A stretch of 64,000 nt of DNA from NCBI GenBank assembly GCA_016342495.1, contig JAEIOG010000001.1, positions 1 to 64,000 of the forward strand, given 5' to 3'. Source of the DNA: Phycisphaerae bacterium (GTDB taxonomy: Bacteria; Planctomycetota; Phycisphaerae; Sedimentisphaerales; SM23-30). This document shows, in pieces, positions 1 to 6,850 of the stretch (its first letter is position 1; the number at the start of each line of letters is the position of its first letter). A model generated the notes under the pieces. The model made no database searches, was not told the origin of the DNA, and worked only from the letters and a program-made list of their open reading frames with translations. Both the position numbers and the translations under genes were made by a program.

Positions 1-70
1 AATAGATACAACCATCAAAAGCTGGAAAACTCGTCAGCGCAGCGATGCGGCAAGAGAGTAAGAGGTTGGT

Positions 71-101
71 GTCGCTGAGGCGACTTTGTTTTATTTTTTG
101 G
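71..101 (+). terminator. Probable rho-independent terminator, plus strand
   Basis: A 5-bp stem GTCGC/GCGAC with a four-base loop is followed by a T-rich run (TTTGTTTTATTTTTT). It would end a plus-strand transcript entering from outside the left edge. The stem is short, so confidence is low. Confidence 0.35.
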
Positions 102-171
102 TTTTTTGGTACGATGGTTTGATATGCTGCGGGCGATTGGTGGGTGTTAGTTGGTGGGCTGGGTTGTGGAG

Positions 172-236
172 TTCGCTGCGCTCATGAGAATTTTAAACAG
201 CATGGGCAAAACAAGTTTTACCCATCCTACCTGGCT
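172..236 (+). repeat. REP-like palindromic repeat, copy 1
   Basis: The 65-bp unit is identical to 2169-2233 except for two bases. Its core GGGCAAAAC-AA-GTTTTACCC forms a hairpin, and the single mismatch becomes a G-T wobble on one strand. A third, inverted copy lies at 1506-1548. Two copies flank a RAYT transposase, which is the usual arrangement of REP elements. Confidence 0.75.
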
Positions 237-516
237 ACGACTTTGTCATTGGAACGATTCGGATTGTCATCAGAGCTATGACATTGTCAGCAGAGCAAAT
301 CCAATTGTCAGCAGAGCAATGACTTTAGCGCAGAAGCAATGATTTAAGCGGAATTGCAGCGCTGCGGTTTTTATCGGACCGCTCCGGTCAAAATCCCCCG
401 GCAAAGACCGGATAAGTAAAACCTTTATAGCGATATCAATACTGAAAGGGGCGTTTTAACGATTGGCCGGTTCCGATAATGCAATTTTTATACAAGCATG
501 ATACCGAAGCGGTAAA

Positions 517-669
517 ATGGCGGCAAAATCAACCGAGAGCAAAAAGCAGTCCATGACTGTTTTGGATAATTTCATAGAAAAATGGACCTTGCCAGCTGAC
601 CAGAAGAAAAAGTTTTTAACCATGAAGTTAATCATCCACCAGAGGAACCGAAAGAATTCAAACCACTAA
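517..669 (+). CDS. Possible small protein or frameshifted gene remnant
   Basis: A 50-codon frame starting MAAKSTESKKQSMTVLDNF reads like a real hydrophilic protein (FIEKWTLPADQKKKF) up to a run of five T at 613-617. One extra T there would continue the protein-like reading into another frame (HPPEEPKEFKPLKTQK) ending at 701. The upstream Shine-Dalgarno match is weak. I do not recognise a family. It may be a decayed gene or chance coding. Confidence 0.2.
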   Translation: MAAKSTESKKQSMTVLDNFIEKWTLPADQKKKFLTMKLIIHQRNRKNSNH

Positions 670-849
670 AGACACAAAAAACACTAAAAAAAGATCCATA
701 ATTAAAAAATTATAATTCCATTTAACCGCAAAAGATGCAAAAGACGTAAGACAGTCGCTACCTGTCGCCGGTTGAATTATCTTATGTCCCAGCTGCCTCG
801 TGCTTGCGGTTGTGGCGGGATTGAGGAAATTAATGTGCCCAACCTTGAC

Positions 850-1224
850 TTACCTTTCCAAAGGCAAATATAATGAAATTTCAAATGTTATGTTGTATTC
901 AGCCAATAATTTAATAAAATCATTATCCATAGGCATGCACTTAACCGTTGTGTCTTTACAATCTTTAGAATGAACTGCAATATCAAAATGATAACCACAA
1001 TCGTACCGTCTTAATGCCTCTGTATTATTTTGAATAAAATCCATCATTGCATCGCAATGTTCATACCAATTGCTATCATACGAGACAATATCTCCACGAT
1101 CATCATTCAGAATAGATGCCACTAACATACCATTAATAAATTTAAATGACTGAGAAGCAAAATCTTTCAACACAGCATCTTTATCCACACTATCTTCAAT
1201 CGATATTTTAAATACAGTATACAT
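850..1224 (-). CDS. Hypothetical protein, DUF4279-like
   Basis: A 124-residue cytoplasmic protein. I start at the ATG ending at 1224 (MYTVFKISIED) because GGGGA sits 8 bases upstream; the longer open frame reaching 1380 has no such site and an atypical N-terminus. The C-terminal half (FIQNNTEALRRY, then FDIAVHS, then LLAEYNITFEISLYLP) follows the helix-strand-strand pattern I associate with DUF4279-type immunity or hypothetical proteins, but this is a weak fold impression. There is no signal peptide or membrane segment. It stands alone next to REP/RAYT DNA, so it may be horizontally acquired. Function unknown. Confidence 0.55.
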   Translation of the reverse strand: MYTVFKISIEDSVDKDAVLKDFASQSFKFINGMLVASILNDDRGDIVSYDSNWYEHCDAMMDFIQNNTEALRRYDCGYHFDIAVHSKDCKDTTVKCMPMDNDFIKLLAEYNITFEISLYLPLER

Positions 1225-1562
1225 ACTAAAATTTCCCCATATTTTGCAAATGTTCAATATAACAATCTTATATCTCATCATCATCCATATTTGGATTACG
1301 TCTCTTTCCATTTGCCGGGTGCCCGCAACCATAAATCTCAATAGATGTAAGCCGGTGGCATGGTCTGCGCAGCAGGGCAATGGTGAATCCGTCTCAACTT
1401 TTAAGTAACTACCTCGGCCACGAATCTTTATCTATTTTCAGCGGCACCTCAGCCAGATGCATCCACGCTGTTGCACTTGAATAATACCATTGCTGTGGCA
1501 GTCACGTAGGATGGGTAAAACTTGTTTTGCCCATGCGGTTTAAAATAGGCTCATCCTTATAT
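1225..1562. other. Intergenic spacer with inverted REP copy
   Basis: About 340 bases between the RAYT gene and the hypothetical gene. Apart from the REP copy at 1506-1548 I see no gene. The part from 1225 to 1380 stays open on minus but lacks a start signal. Confidence 0.5.
1506..1548 (-). repeat. REP-like palindromic repeat, copy 2 (inverted)
   Basis: The reverse complement reads TATTTTAAACCGCATGGGC then AAAACAAGTTTTACCCATCC, matching the cores at 172-236 and 2169-2233. It lies just 3' of the RAYT gene and faces the copy on the other side, so the gene is bracketed by two inverted REP units. Confidence 0.75.
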
Positions 1563-2114
1563 TTATTCATATTCCTGCGGCAGGGTTAACGCTTTGGTTA
1601 CATCACCAGCCAGCAAGCGTTCAATATACCCGGGATCGCCATATTTGGCAATAGTTGAATATGGCCAATCATCGGGGGATTTAACATAACCGTGCCGCAC
1701 GGGATTGAAATGGATATAATCGACATGATTCTGCAAATCTTCCTCGTCGCAGATACGATGCTCCCAGAAACGCCTTTGCCAGAACCCGGCTTCATGCTTT
1801 TTTAATCGCGAATCGCTTTGGGATGGCTCAATGCCACCGCTTTTTTTGTATTGCATGCTGAAATCACGTTTGATCTGGTTCCAGCGTAAAGAATAATTAT
1901 CATCATCAGCTGGCATACGCCATATACAATGCAAATGTTCCGGCAGCAGCACCAGGGCTATCACTTCAAATGGTCGGCGTTGTCGCTGGAGCTGCCATGC
2001 CTGCCGCAAGCATCGTCGGGCGACAGCATCGGTCAAAAACCTTTGTCGCTGATGAGTTACTACCGTAAAGAAGAATAACCCGCCTGGGCCGTATCGCCTG
2101 CGATAATTGGTCAT
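1563..2114 (-). CDS. REP-associated tyrosine transposase (RAYT, IS200-like Y1 fold)
   Basis: A 183-residue single-strand DNA transposase of the HUH/Y1 superfamily that processes REP hairpins. The ATG ending at 2114 (MTNYRRRYG) has GGAGG 8 bases upstream; an in-frame ATG five codons earlier lacks one. The metal-binding HUH-type motif is visible as PEHLHCIW near residue 64, and the catalytic tyrosine region as HVDYIHFNPVRHGYV near 134-148, followed by the usual DWPYST element. Its length is normal for RAYTs and no frameshift is seen. Flanking inverted REP-like palindromes are its likely substrates. RAYTs are usually domesticated single-copy genes rather than active insertion sequences. Confidence 0.9.
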   Translation of the reverse strand: MTNYRRRYGPGGLFFFTVVTHQRQRFLTDAVARRCLRQAWQLQRQRRPFEVIALVLLPEHLHCIWRMPADDDNYSLRWNQIKRDFSMQYKKSGGIEPSQSDSRLKKHEAGFWQRRFWEHRICDEEDLQNHVDYIHFNPVRHGYVKSPDDWPYSTIAKYGDPGYIERLLAGDVTKALTLPQEYE

Positions 2115-2168
2115 GATAGCTGCCTCCAAAAATTGAAATTATTTTGCAGATTTCAAATTAACAAAGTA

Positions 2169-2233
2169 TTCGCTTTGCTCATGAGAATTTTAAACAGCAT
2201 GGGCAAAACAAGTTTTACCCATCCTACCTGGCT
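2169..2233 (+). repeat. REP-like palindromic repeat, copy 3
   Basis: Matches 172-236 at 63 of 65 positions and lies 55 bases upstream of the RAYT start. With the inverted copy at 1506-1548 it brackets the transposase gene. Confidence 0.75.
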
Positions 2234-2260
2234 GGTTATTGCGTGACATAGAAGTGCAGC

Positions 2261-2959
2261 TTAATCCAGGCATCTAGAAAAGAATATTCCTGGATGCAAA
2301 AGTTTTACAGACTCATTAGTAGATATAATTCTTCCATTTGGAACTTCATTATAGCTTTTATCCTGCATAAAAACAGCTAATGCCCAACAATCTATTCCAC
2401 CACCCCATGCAAACAACGCATACTTCTGATTTTCATCTTCAGGAGAAACAATCCATATATGTCTTGGTTTTAATTTCTTTATCGAATCAGGACAGTCACT
2501 AATATTAAGCTCATAATTTCCACTCTGGTTTTTTTCATATTGGAGTAAATTTAACTCAACAACCCATTGTCTTATTTCATCATAGTTTATATCCTTTTCC
2601 ACTCTGGCAACGAAGCCCTCAGTATGATAATCAATTTCCGACTTTGACCCTAATGGAAGAATATACAATGCAATCAAACATATAATGCCCAAAACAGCCC
2701 ACAAAGAAGATTGTACATATTTTTTCTTCCAAGCACTTCTAACGACAAATACCGCCCCCCATAGCACTATTTCAATTAGCATTAGCAAATAAAAAGGGAT
2801 TATATATAAGAAAAAATGTCGCCAACTACTTGTGCAATCCCAACCATCTTGATAAAATCTGGCTGGAATAAGTATACAGTCGGCAAATATTAACAGTAAC
2901 ATCACTAATAAAATTAAGGTTTTTATGAACAAATTTGTTTTTTTCATTTTATCTTTCAT
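2261..2959 (-). CDS. Hypothetical membrane protein
   Basis: A 232-residue protein with three clear hydrophobic segments: residues 9-31 (LFIKTLILLVMLLLIFADC), about 50-73, and about 83-102. A soluble C-terminal half follows, with IWIVSPEDENQKYALFAWGGG near residues 168-188. An alternative ATG four codons in (MKKTNLF) is equally possible because neither has a strong Shine-Dalgarno site. I recognise no family. It sits between REP/RAYT DNA and the gsp operon, with 59 bases to gspK, and probably has its own promoter. Confidence 0.6.
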   Translation of the reverse strand: MKDKMKKTNLFIKTLILLVMLLLIFADCILIPARFYQDGWDCTSSWRHFFLYIIPFYLLMLIEIVLWGAVFVVRSAWKKKYVQSSLWAVLGIICLIALYILPLGSKSEIDYHTEGFVARVEKDINYDEIRQWVVELNLLQYEKNQSGNYELNISDCPDSIKKLKPRHIWIVSPEDENQKYALFAWGGGIDCWALAVFMQDKSYNEVPNGRIISTNESVKLLHPGIFFSRCLD

Positions 2960-3018
2960 TCTTTATAGTCATCTTTCTTGCATCAAACATTAATGAATCA
3001 AAAGCCTTTTGATACACC

Positions 3019-4341
3019 CTACCAATTCAGGTAGAGGGTTTGGTTTTTTTGGCGGTCGATAATTGCTTCTATGTATGAGAGGGTAGCTTTGTCTTTGGCT
3101 GAGCCCTGGGCGTGGACTTTGAAGATGTTGGATCGGGTGGTTATGAGATTGGCCAAGGGTGCCAGTTTTTCGGGGGTGACATTATCTATTTCGAGTAAAT
3201 CGGCGATGCTGGTAAAGCTGAATTCGGGGTTCTGGCGGGCGGTTATGATGGCATCGGCGATTGCAGGGGTAATTTCAGGCAAGGTTAGCAGGACAGCCAA
3301 AGGGGCAGTGTTGATATTGATAAGGCCGGGGATAGTTTCAGAATCGGTTATGGTGATCTTGTCGGCTATCTCGATAAATTGCTCTCTGGTTATACGCTGA
3401 GGTTTTGCTCCAGGAATCGGATCGGGAGCCGGGTCGGAAGATGATGGAGCGGCGGCTGGCGGGATTTCGGGAGTAACTTCCTTTTTGATGAGTAAGTCGA
3501 TGATTGATTCATAGGGGCGATTCTGCATAATCCAGTCGGCGACCATTGCATCAATTTGCAGAGCATCAATAAGTATATCGGCATCGGCGGTATTGATATT
3601 GATTCGCTGATTGCCCTTGCTATCCTGATTCAGGTCATAAGAATGGACGGTTAAATAAGCCAACAAGCCACGCTGCAAGATGGAATCTTTATTGTCATCG
3701 GGTTTGGTCTGGTCGCCATCATTTTCATTGGAGTCCAGCAGGCCATTGAGGTTGGTATCTTCGCCAAAGAGCAATTCATTGTCAAGCTGAGGAACCCATT
3801 GGAGCTGGCGGATAGTAGAGATGGGCTGAAGATTTTCCGGTTTTTTTTCATTATCATCAGTAGATACAGGAATTAAGGAATCCCGCCAGGTGATAATAGC
3901 CTGGGCTTCTATTTCTGACATATCCGGAAGCAAAGATAACTGCTGGGCGGTAACGACATTAATATTAATCTTGGCGGATTCATCGGTTAAGCCAAAGATA
4001 ATGGTGTCAGAACTGTTAGGCAGATCGGACCATAAGGTGAATGAACCATCGCCAATTTTAACATTTTTGAAATCCTGATCTTTATCGTGCCAATTGTCAT
4101 TATAGCTGTCGGTGGGGTTAGTGTCCTGAGCTAAGATTGAAAAAGCATATGCGATGGCGGATTTGGCGTGCCAATGAGCTGAGATGGAATCAGTGTGACT
4201 TTTGCGAATGACATTATCGATGCGAGTGAGTTGGCTAAGACCCACAGCTAAAATGGCAAGCAGAACAATGATCCACAACACCATGACGATGACGATGGCT
4301 CTTTGGCGTATGCGATTAGGTTTTGTTGTTATTGTGGTCAT
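3019..4341 (-). CDS. gspK: Type II secretion minor pseudopilin GspK
   Basis: A 440-residue inner-membrane protein expected at the tip of the type II secretion pseudopilus with GspI and GspJ. The N-terminus is a short basic stretch then one hydrophobic helix (IVIVMVLWIIVLLAILAVGL), typical of GspK, which is larger than other pseudopilins. The body holds the T2SK helix-hairpin-helix repeats: ININVVTAQQLSLLP, ININTADADILIDAL and LININTAPLAVLLTLP. An acidic stretch around residue 200 (DTNLNGLLDSNENDGDQ) resembles calcium-binding DxDxDG loops. A proline/alanine insertion lies near residues 295-312. Last gene of the gsp operon, 16 bases after gspJ. Confidence 0.88.
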   Translation of the reverse strand: MTTITTKPNRIRQRAIVIVMVLWIIVLLAILAVGLSQLTRIDNVIRKSHTDSISAHWHAKSAIAYAFSILAQDTNPTDSYNDNWHDKDQDFKNVKIGDGSFTLWSDLPNSSDTIIFGLTDESAKININVVTAQQLSLLPDMSEIEAQAIITWRDSLIPVSTDDNEKKPENLQPISTIRQLQWVPQLDNELLFGEDTNLNGLLDSNENDGDQTKPDDNKDSILQRGLLAYLTVHSYDLNQDSKGNQRININTADADILIDALQIDAMVADWIMQNRPYESIIDLLIKKEVTPEIPPAAAPSSSDPAPDPIPGAKPQRITREQFIEIADKITITDSETIPGLININTAPLAVLLTLPEITPAIADAIITARQNPEFSFTSIADLLEIDNVTPEKLAPLANLITTRSNIFKVHAQGSAKDKATLSYIEAIIDRQKNQTLYLNW

Positions 4342-4357
4342 AGGTTATATGTTTTAT

Positions 4358-5008
4358 TTAGATGCTGGTTGGTTCTTTGGGTTCAGGGGTTTTGGGTAAG
4401 GGTTCGATTATGAAAGTTCTTTCGATTATATAGTCGGGATAATGAGATTTATGGTCAGCAATGACGATTTTAATTTTAATTTTTTCGGGCCAGGTGTCGG
4501 TTTGATCCCATTTTGTTAGCCATTGGCTACTATCATAACATTGGATATTGAAGCTTTTAACATTATCTACCAGATGAATGACTTTGCCATATTCATTGGT
4601 ATCGGTAAGATTTTCGAGTTGGGCGATGCGATAGCCCAGCCATCGGTTTGGCAGGTCTGGATATTGGGTCAGGCCGAATTCTACCTGGATGATGTCGCTT
4701 TTTAGCTGGGGATGCCGGGTTGAAATGGTATAAAAGCTGATGCGGCTGGCATTGTTTTCGGATGAACTGGTAATTTCAAGATGGCGTAGTTTGGGGTCTG
4801 GATGGCGAAATATGCAATTCAGGTCGCGATCGATAATATCAAAAGTGGTTCTGATTGAACTGTGCAATTGTGAATAGTATTGCTGGTTGGAACGGCTGCG
4901 TTCGGTGATTCGCAGAGAAGATAAAGCAGTAACAACAACGATAGCAGCTATTATTATCGCCGGCATGATTTCCATCAGAGTGAAAGCTTGTAGACGTTTA
5001 TTATTCAT
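4358..5008 (-). CDS. gspJ: Pseudopilin, GspJ-like
   Basis: A 216-residue minor pseudopilin. I use the ATG ending at 5008 because it places the prepilin signal (MNNKRLQAFTLMEIM) at the N-terminus; the longer open frame adds 31 unrelated residues. The start overlaps the gspI stop in ATGAATAA, so translation is probably coupled. The hydrophobic helix follows (IIIAAIVVVTALSSL), then a GspJ-like globular part with RLTQYPDLPNRWLGY-type content. The residue before the cleaved bond is Ala rather than the usual Gly, and position 5 is Glu as expected. Assignment to GspJ rests on size and operon order. Confidence 0.75.
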   Translation of the reverse strand: MNNKRLQAFTLMEIMPAIIIAAIVVVTALSSLRITERSRSNQQYYSQLHSSIRTTFDIIDRDLNCIFRHPDPKLRHLEITSSSENNASRISFYTISTRHPQLKSDIIQVEFGLTQYPDLPNRWLGYRIAQLENLTDTNEYGKVIHLVDNVKSFNIQCYDSSQWLTKWDQTDTWPEKIKIKIVIADHKSHYPDYIIERTFIIEPLPKTPEPKEPTSI

Positions 5009-5432
5009 TAGCAGCTGGCAAAGCCTCCTGGTCAGTATCGGCGGGTATGTCTTCAGGTGGGTCTGAAATATAAATAGTCTGCTGAGCCTGATAGATGGCA
5101 ACGCCCTGCTGAAATGTAACTGAACCAGTGACTTCGTAAAGGTGTTGCTGTTGGGCTGCTTTGATTTTGAGTTTGTAGCTGAAGCCGGGGTGGTCCGGGC
5201 ATTGTACAGTTATCGTATTTGCAGCAATGAGTTCATCGAGGTTGTCTTCCAGCGAAAGCTCATTGAGGCGGATATTGAGGAGATTCCAGGCTTGTTCATA
5301 ATCAACGCCAACGGAGTCATTATCGCTACAGATTTTAATTAGCTGGCTTATGACAACAATACCGGCTGAAAGAATCAGCGTAGCCAGCAATGCTTCAACG
5401 AGCGTGAAACCTTTGTTGCGGTAATAAGTCAT
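5001..5432 (-). CDS. gspI: Pseudopilin, GspI-like
   Basis: A 143-residue minor pseudopilin with the canonical class III signal MTYYRNKGFTLVEALLAT, cut after Gly by prepilin peptidase, then a hydrophobic helix to about residue 28. The size and an N-terminus with FTLVEAL match GspI. The C-terminus is rich in Gln, Ala and Pro. It lies 15 bases after the gspH-like gene and overlaps gspJ by 8. No gspC-F or secretin gene is in the window, so the rest of the machine must be encoded elsewhere. Confidence 0.75.
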   Translation of the reverse strand: MTYYRNKGFTLVEALLATLILSAGIVVISQLIKICSDNDSVGVDYEQAWNLLNIRLNELSLEDNLDELIAANTITVQCPDHPGFSYKLKIKAAQQQHLYEVTGSVTFQQGVAIYQAQQTIYISDPPEDIPADTDQEALPAANE

Positions 5433-5447
5433 AAGTTCGATTCCATT

Positions 5448-6032
5448 TTATTTGACAAAAAAGTTGTCGGCGGTGATAGATATTTCATCCAGGTCAACGG
5501 TGTGGTTGGGAGATTTTTCGATGGCATGATTTGCTAAACGCGGTTTTAAGCCATCCGGGGCAACTAATATGGTATTGATATTATCACCTGAACAAATTTG
5601 CATCAGTGTCTGCTGATTGGAGCCATCGCGATTGAAATTGATTTTGATAATTCCCCTGGAATAAGGCTGCTCATCAATGCTGGCTTTGAGGAAAGAAACA
5701 CTTTCGGGGAGTTTTCGAGGCCTTTGATACAAGTTTTCGATAGTTGGCCTTAATTTTTCATCGAGAAGTTGAGCGGGGGCTTCAGCGGCCTGTAGCCAGT
5801 AAGTGTTATTGTCAAAGTCGATATGAACAGTGCATGAACTTTGAGATTCTACGGCTAAGAATCGACTGAAGCGCATAAGTCGGATAAGGTCAGTACCTGA
5901 ACTATTGAGATTAACCTGTTCGACATTGCGATATATACTAACAACGCTGATCATCGCAGTCAGTGCAATGATGACTGTGACGATAATGATTTCAACAGTG
6001 GTAAAAGCGTAATTAGTTTTTGGATATTTCAT
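5448..6032 (-). CDS. gspH: Pseudopilin, GspH-like
   Basis: A 194-residue minor pseudopilin. The signal is YAFTTVEIIIVTVIIAL, with Ala before the cleavage site and Glu at position 5, then a GspH-like segment (LIRLMRFSRFLAVESQS) common in the GspH/FimT family. A later part reads IIKINFNRDGS, comparable to the FimT-type beta-sheet core. It follows gspG after 79 bases and precedes gspI by 15. Assignment to GspH is by order and general similarity. Confidence 0.7.
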   Translation of the reverse strand: MKYPKTNYAFTTVEIIIVTVIIALTAMISVVSIYRNVEQVNLNSSGTDLIRLMRFSRFLAVESQSSCTVHIDFDNNTYWLQAAEAPAQLLDEKLRPTIENLYQRPRKLPESVSFLKASIDEQPYSRGIIKINFNRDGSNQQTLMQICSGDNINTILVAPDGLKPRLANHAIEKSPNHTVDLDEISITADNFFVK

Positions 6033-6111
6033 AAATCTTGTTCAAAGACAGAAGGCACTTATGGTATAGTCGCTACGTAAGGAAATGACTGCCAAGACTA
6101 CTTCGCCTGCA

Positions 6112-6519
6112 TTAGTCATTGACAAAGTCGTCGCCACCACCCTTTTTGCCATCGGGGCCATAGCTGATAAGGTCGAAGCTATGGGTATTAGTCTGGCCGG
6201 GGATGACATATTCAAAAGGGTTATTCCATGGGTCAAGCAGATCATCTTTTTTAATATCATCATTTTTCCACTTATCAGCGACATCAGCGGGAGGGTCGAT
6301 GAGGGCTTTGAGGCCCTGAGCCTGGGTTGGATAGTTGCCGGTGAGCCCTTTGTAAAGGGTAAGAGCCTGGGCGAGGGTAGCCATCTTGGGCTTGACCAGT
6401 TTTTCCTGAGCGACGTCAAGCTGGCCAATGAATTTTGGCACCATTAAGACCGCTAATAAAGCGATAAGCATGACAACAATAAGCATTTCGACGATAGTAA
6501 AGGCTTTGCGATTATTCAT
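6112..6519 (-). CDS. gspG: Type II secretion major pseudopilin GspG
   Basis: A 135-residue major pseudopilin that polymerises into the pseudopilus. The ATG ending at 6519 has AGGAG 7 bases upstream and gives the signal MNNRKAFTIVEMLIVVMLIA. The long N-terminal helix is followed by the family hallmarks: LTLYKGLTGNYPTQAQGLKAL, then DPWNNPFEYVIPG, and a C-terminal calcium-site loop, SYGPDGKKGGGDDF. Ala precedes the cleavage point, unlike the Gly of most proteobacterial GspG. First gene of the operon, with a promoter at 6574-6601. Confidence 0.9.
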   Translation of the reverse strand: MNNRKAFTIVEMLIVVMLIALLAVLMVPKFIGQLDVAQEKLVKPKMATLAQALTLYKGLTGNYPTQAQGLKALIDPPADVADKWKNDDIKKDDLLDPWNNPFEYVIPGQTNTHSFDLISYGPDGKKGGGDDFVND

Positions 6520-6573
6520 GGGCAACTCCTGTATGACATAAAATAATATTATTAATATTTTGATTCTGGTTTT

Positions 6574-6601
6574 ATTATAGCATAAAAAACAACAGTTGCA
6601 A
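6574..6601 (-). promoter_or_regulatory. Probable sigma-70-type promoter of the gsp operon
   Basis: On the minus strand TTGCAA and a perfect TATAAT are separated by 16 bases. Transcription would start about 48 bases before the gspG ATG. Confidence 0.6.
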
Positions 6602-6620
6602 CTGGAGGAATAAGGCAATG

Positions 6621-6674
6621 CAAAATATAAGAATAGAACGGGGGTTTTAGTGGTTATTACGGATTCGTACAGAT
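6621..6674 (+). repeat. Dispersed TACGGATT-type repeat, copy A
   Basis: The piece AAAATATAAGAATAG and the later TTATTACGGATT are shared with 37591-37644, and TTATTACGGATT also with 8856-8895. Part of a dispersed intergenic repeat family. Confidence 0.5.
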
Positions 6675-6850
6675 TTCAGTAAGTTTGATTAGTTCAGGTT
6701 GGATAGTTAGTTTAGCACGGCGTTGCCGCTTCGTGGGTGTTTATGGCTAGAATGTTACCAATTTTTTATGAATAATAGGGTTAAGGACCGATAATTTGTA
6801 GATGTGAATTAATATAAATAGAAGAAAATATCTGTAAAATCGCCGAGAAA

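Larger units (their letters stand above)
1..516. other. Gene-poor left edge
   Basis: I see no convincing gene here. The stretch holds a terminator-like hairpin near 71-101, a REP-like palindrome at 172-236, short direct repeats around the word CAGCAGAGCAA near 271-320, and GC-rich inverted words around 355-420. An open frame at 151-342 crosses the REP copy and resembles no family I know. Confidence 0.5.

Noticed and set aside
151-342. 63-codon open frame on plus
   Set aside because: It crosses a REP-like repeat, has no ribosome-binding site and resembles no family.
3071-3400. 109-codon plus frame opposite gspK
   Set aside because: Antisense shadow of a clear GspK gene.
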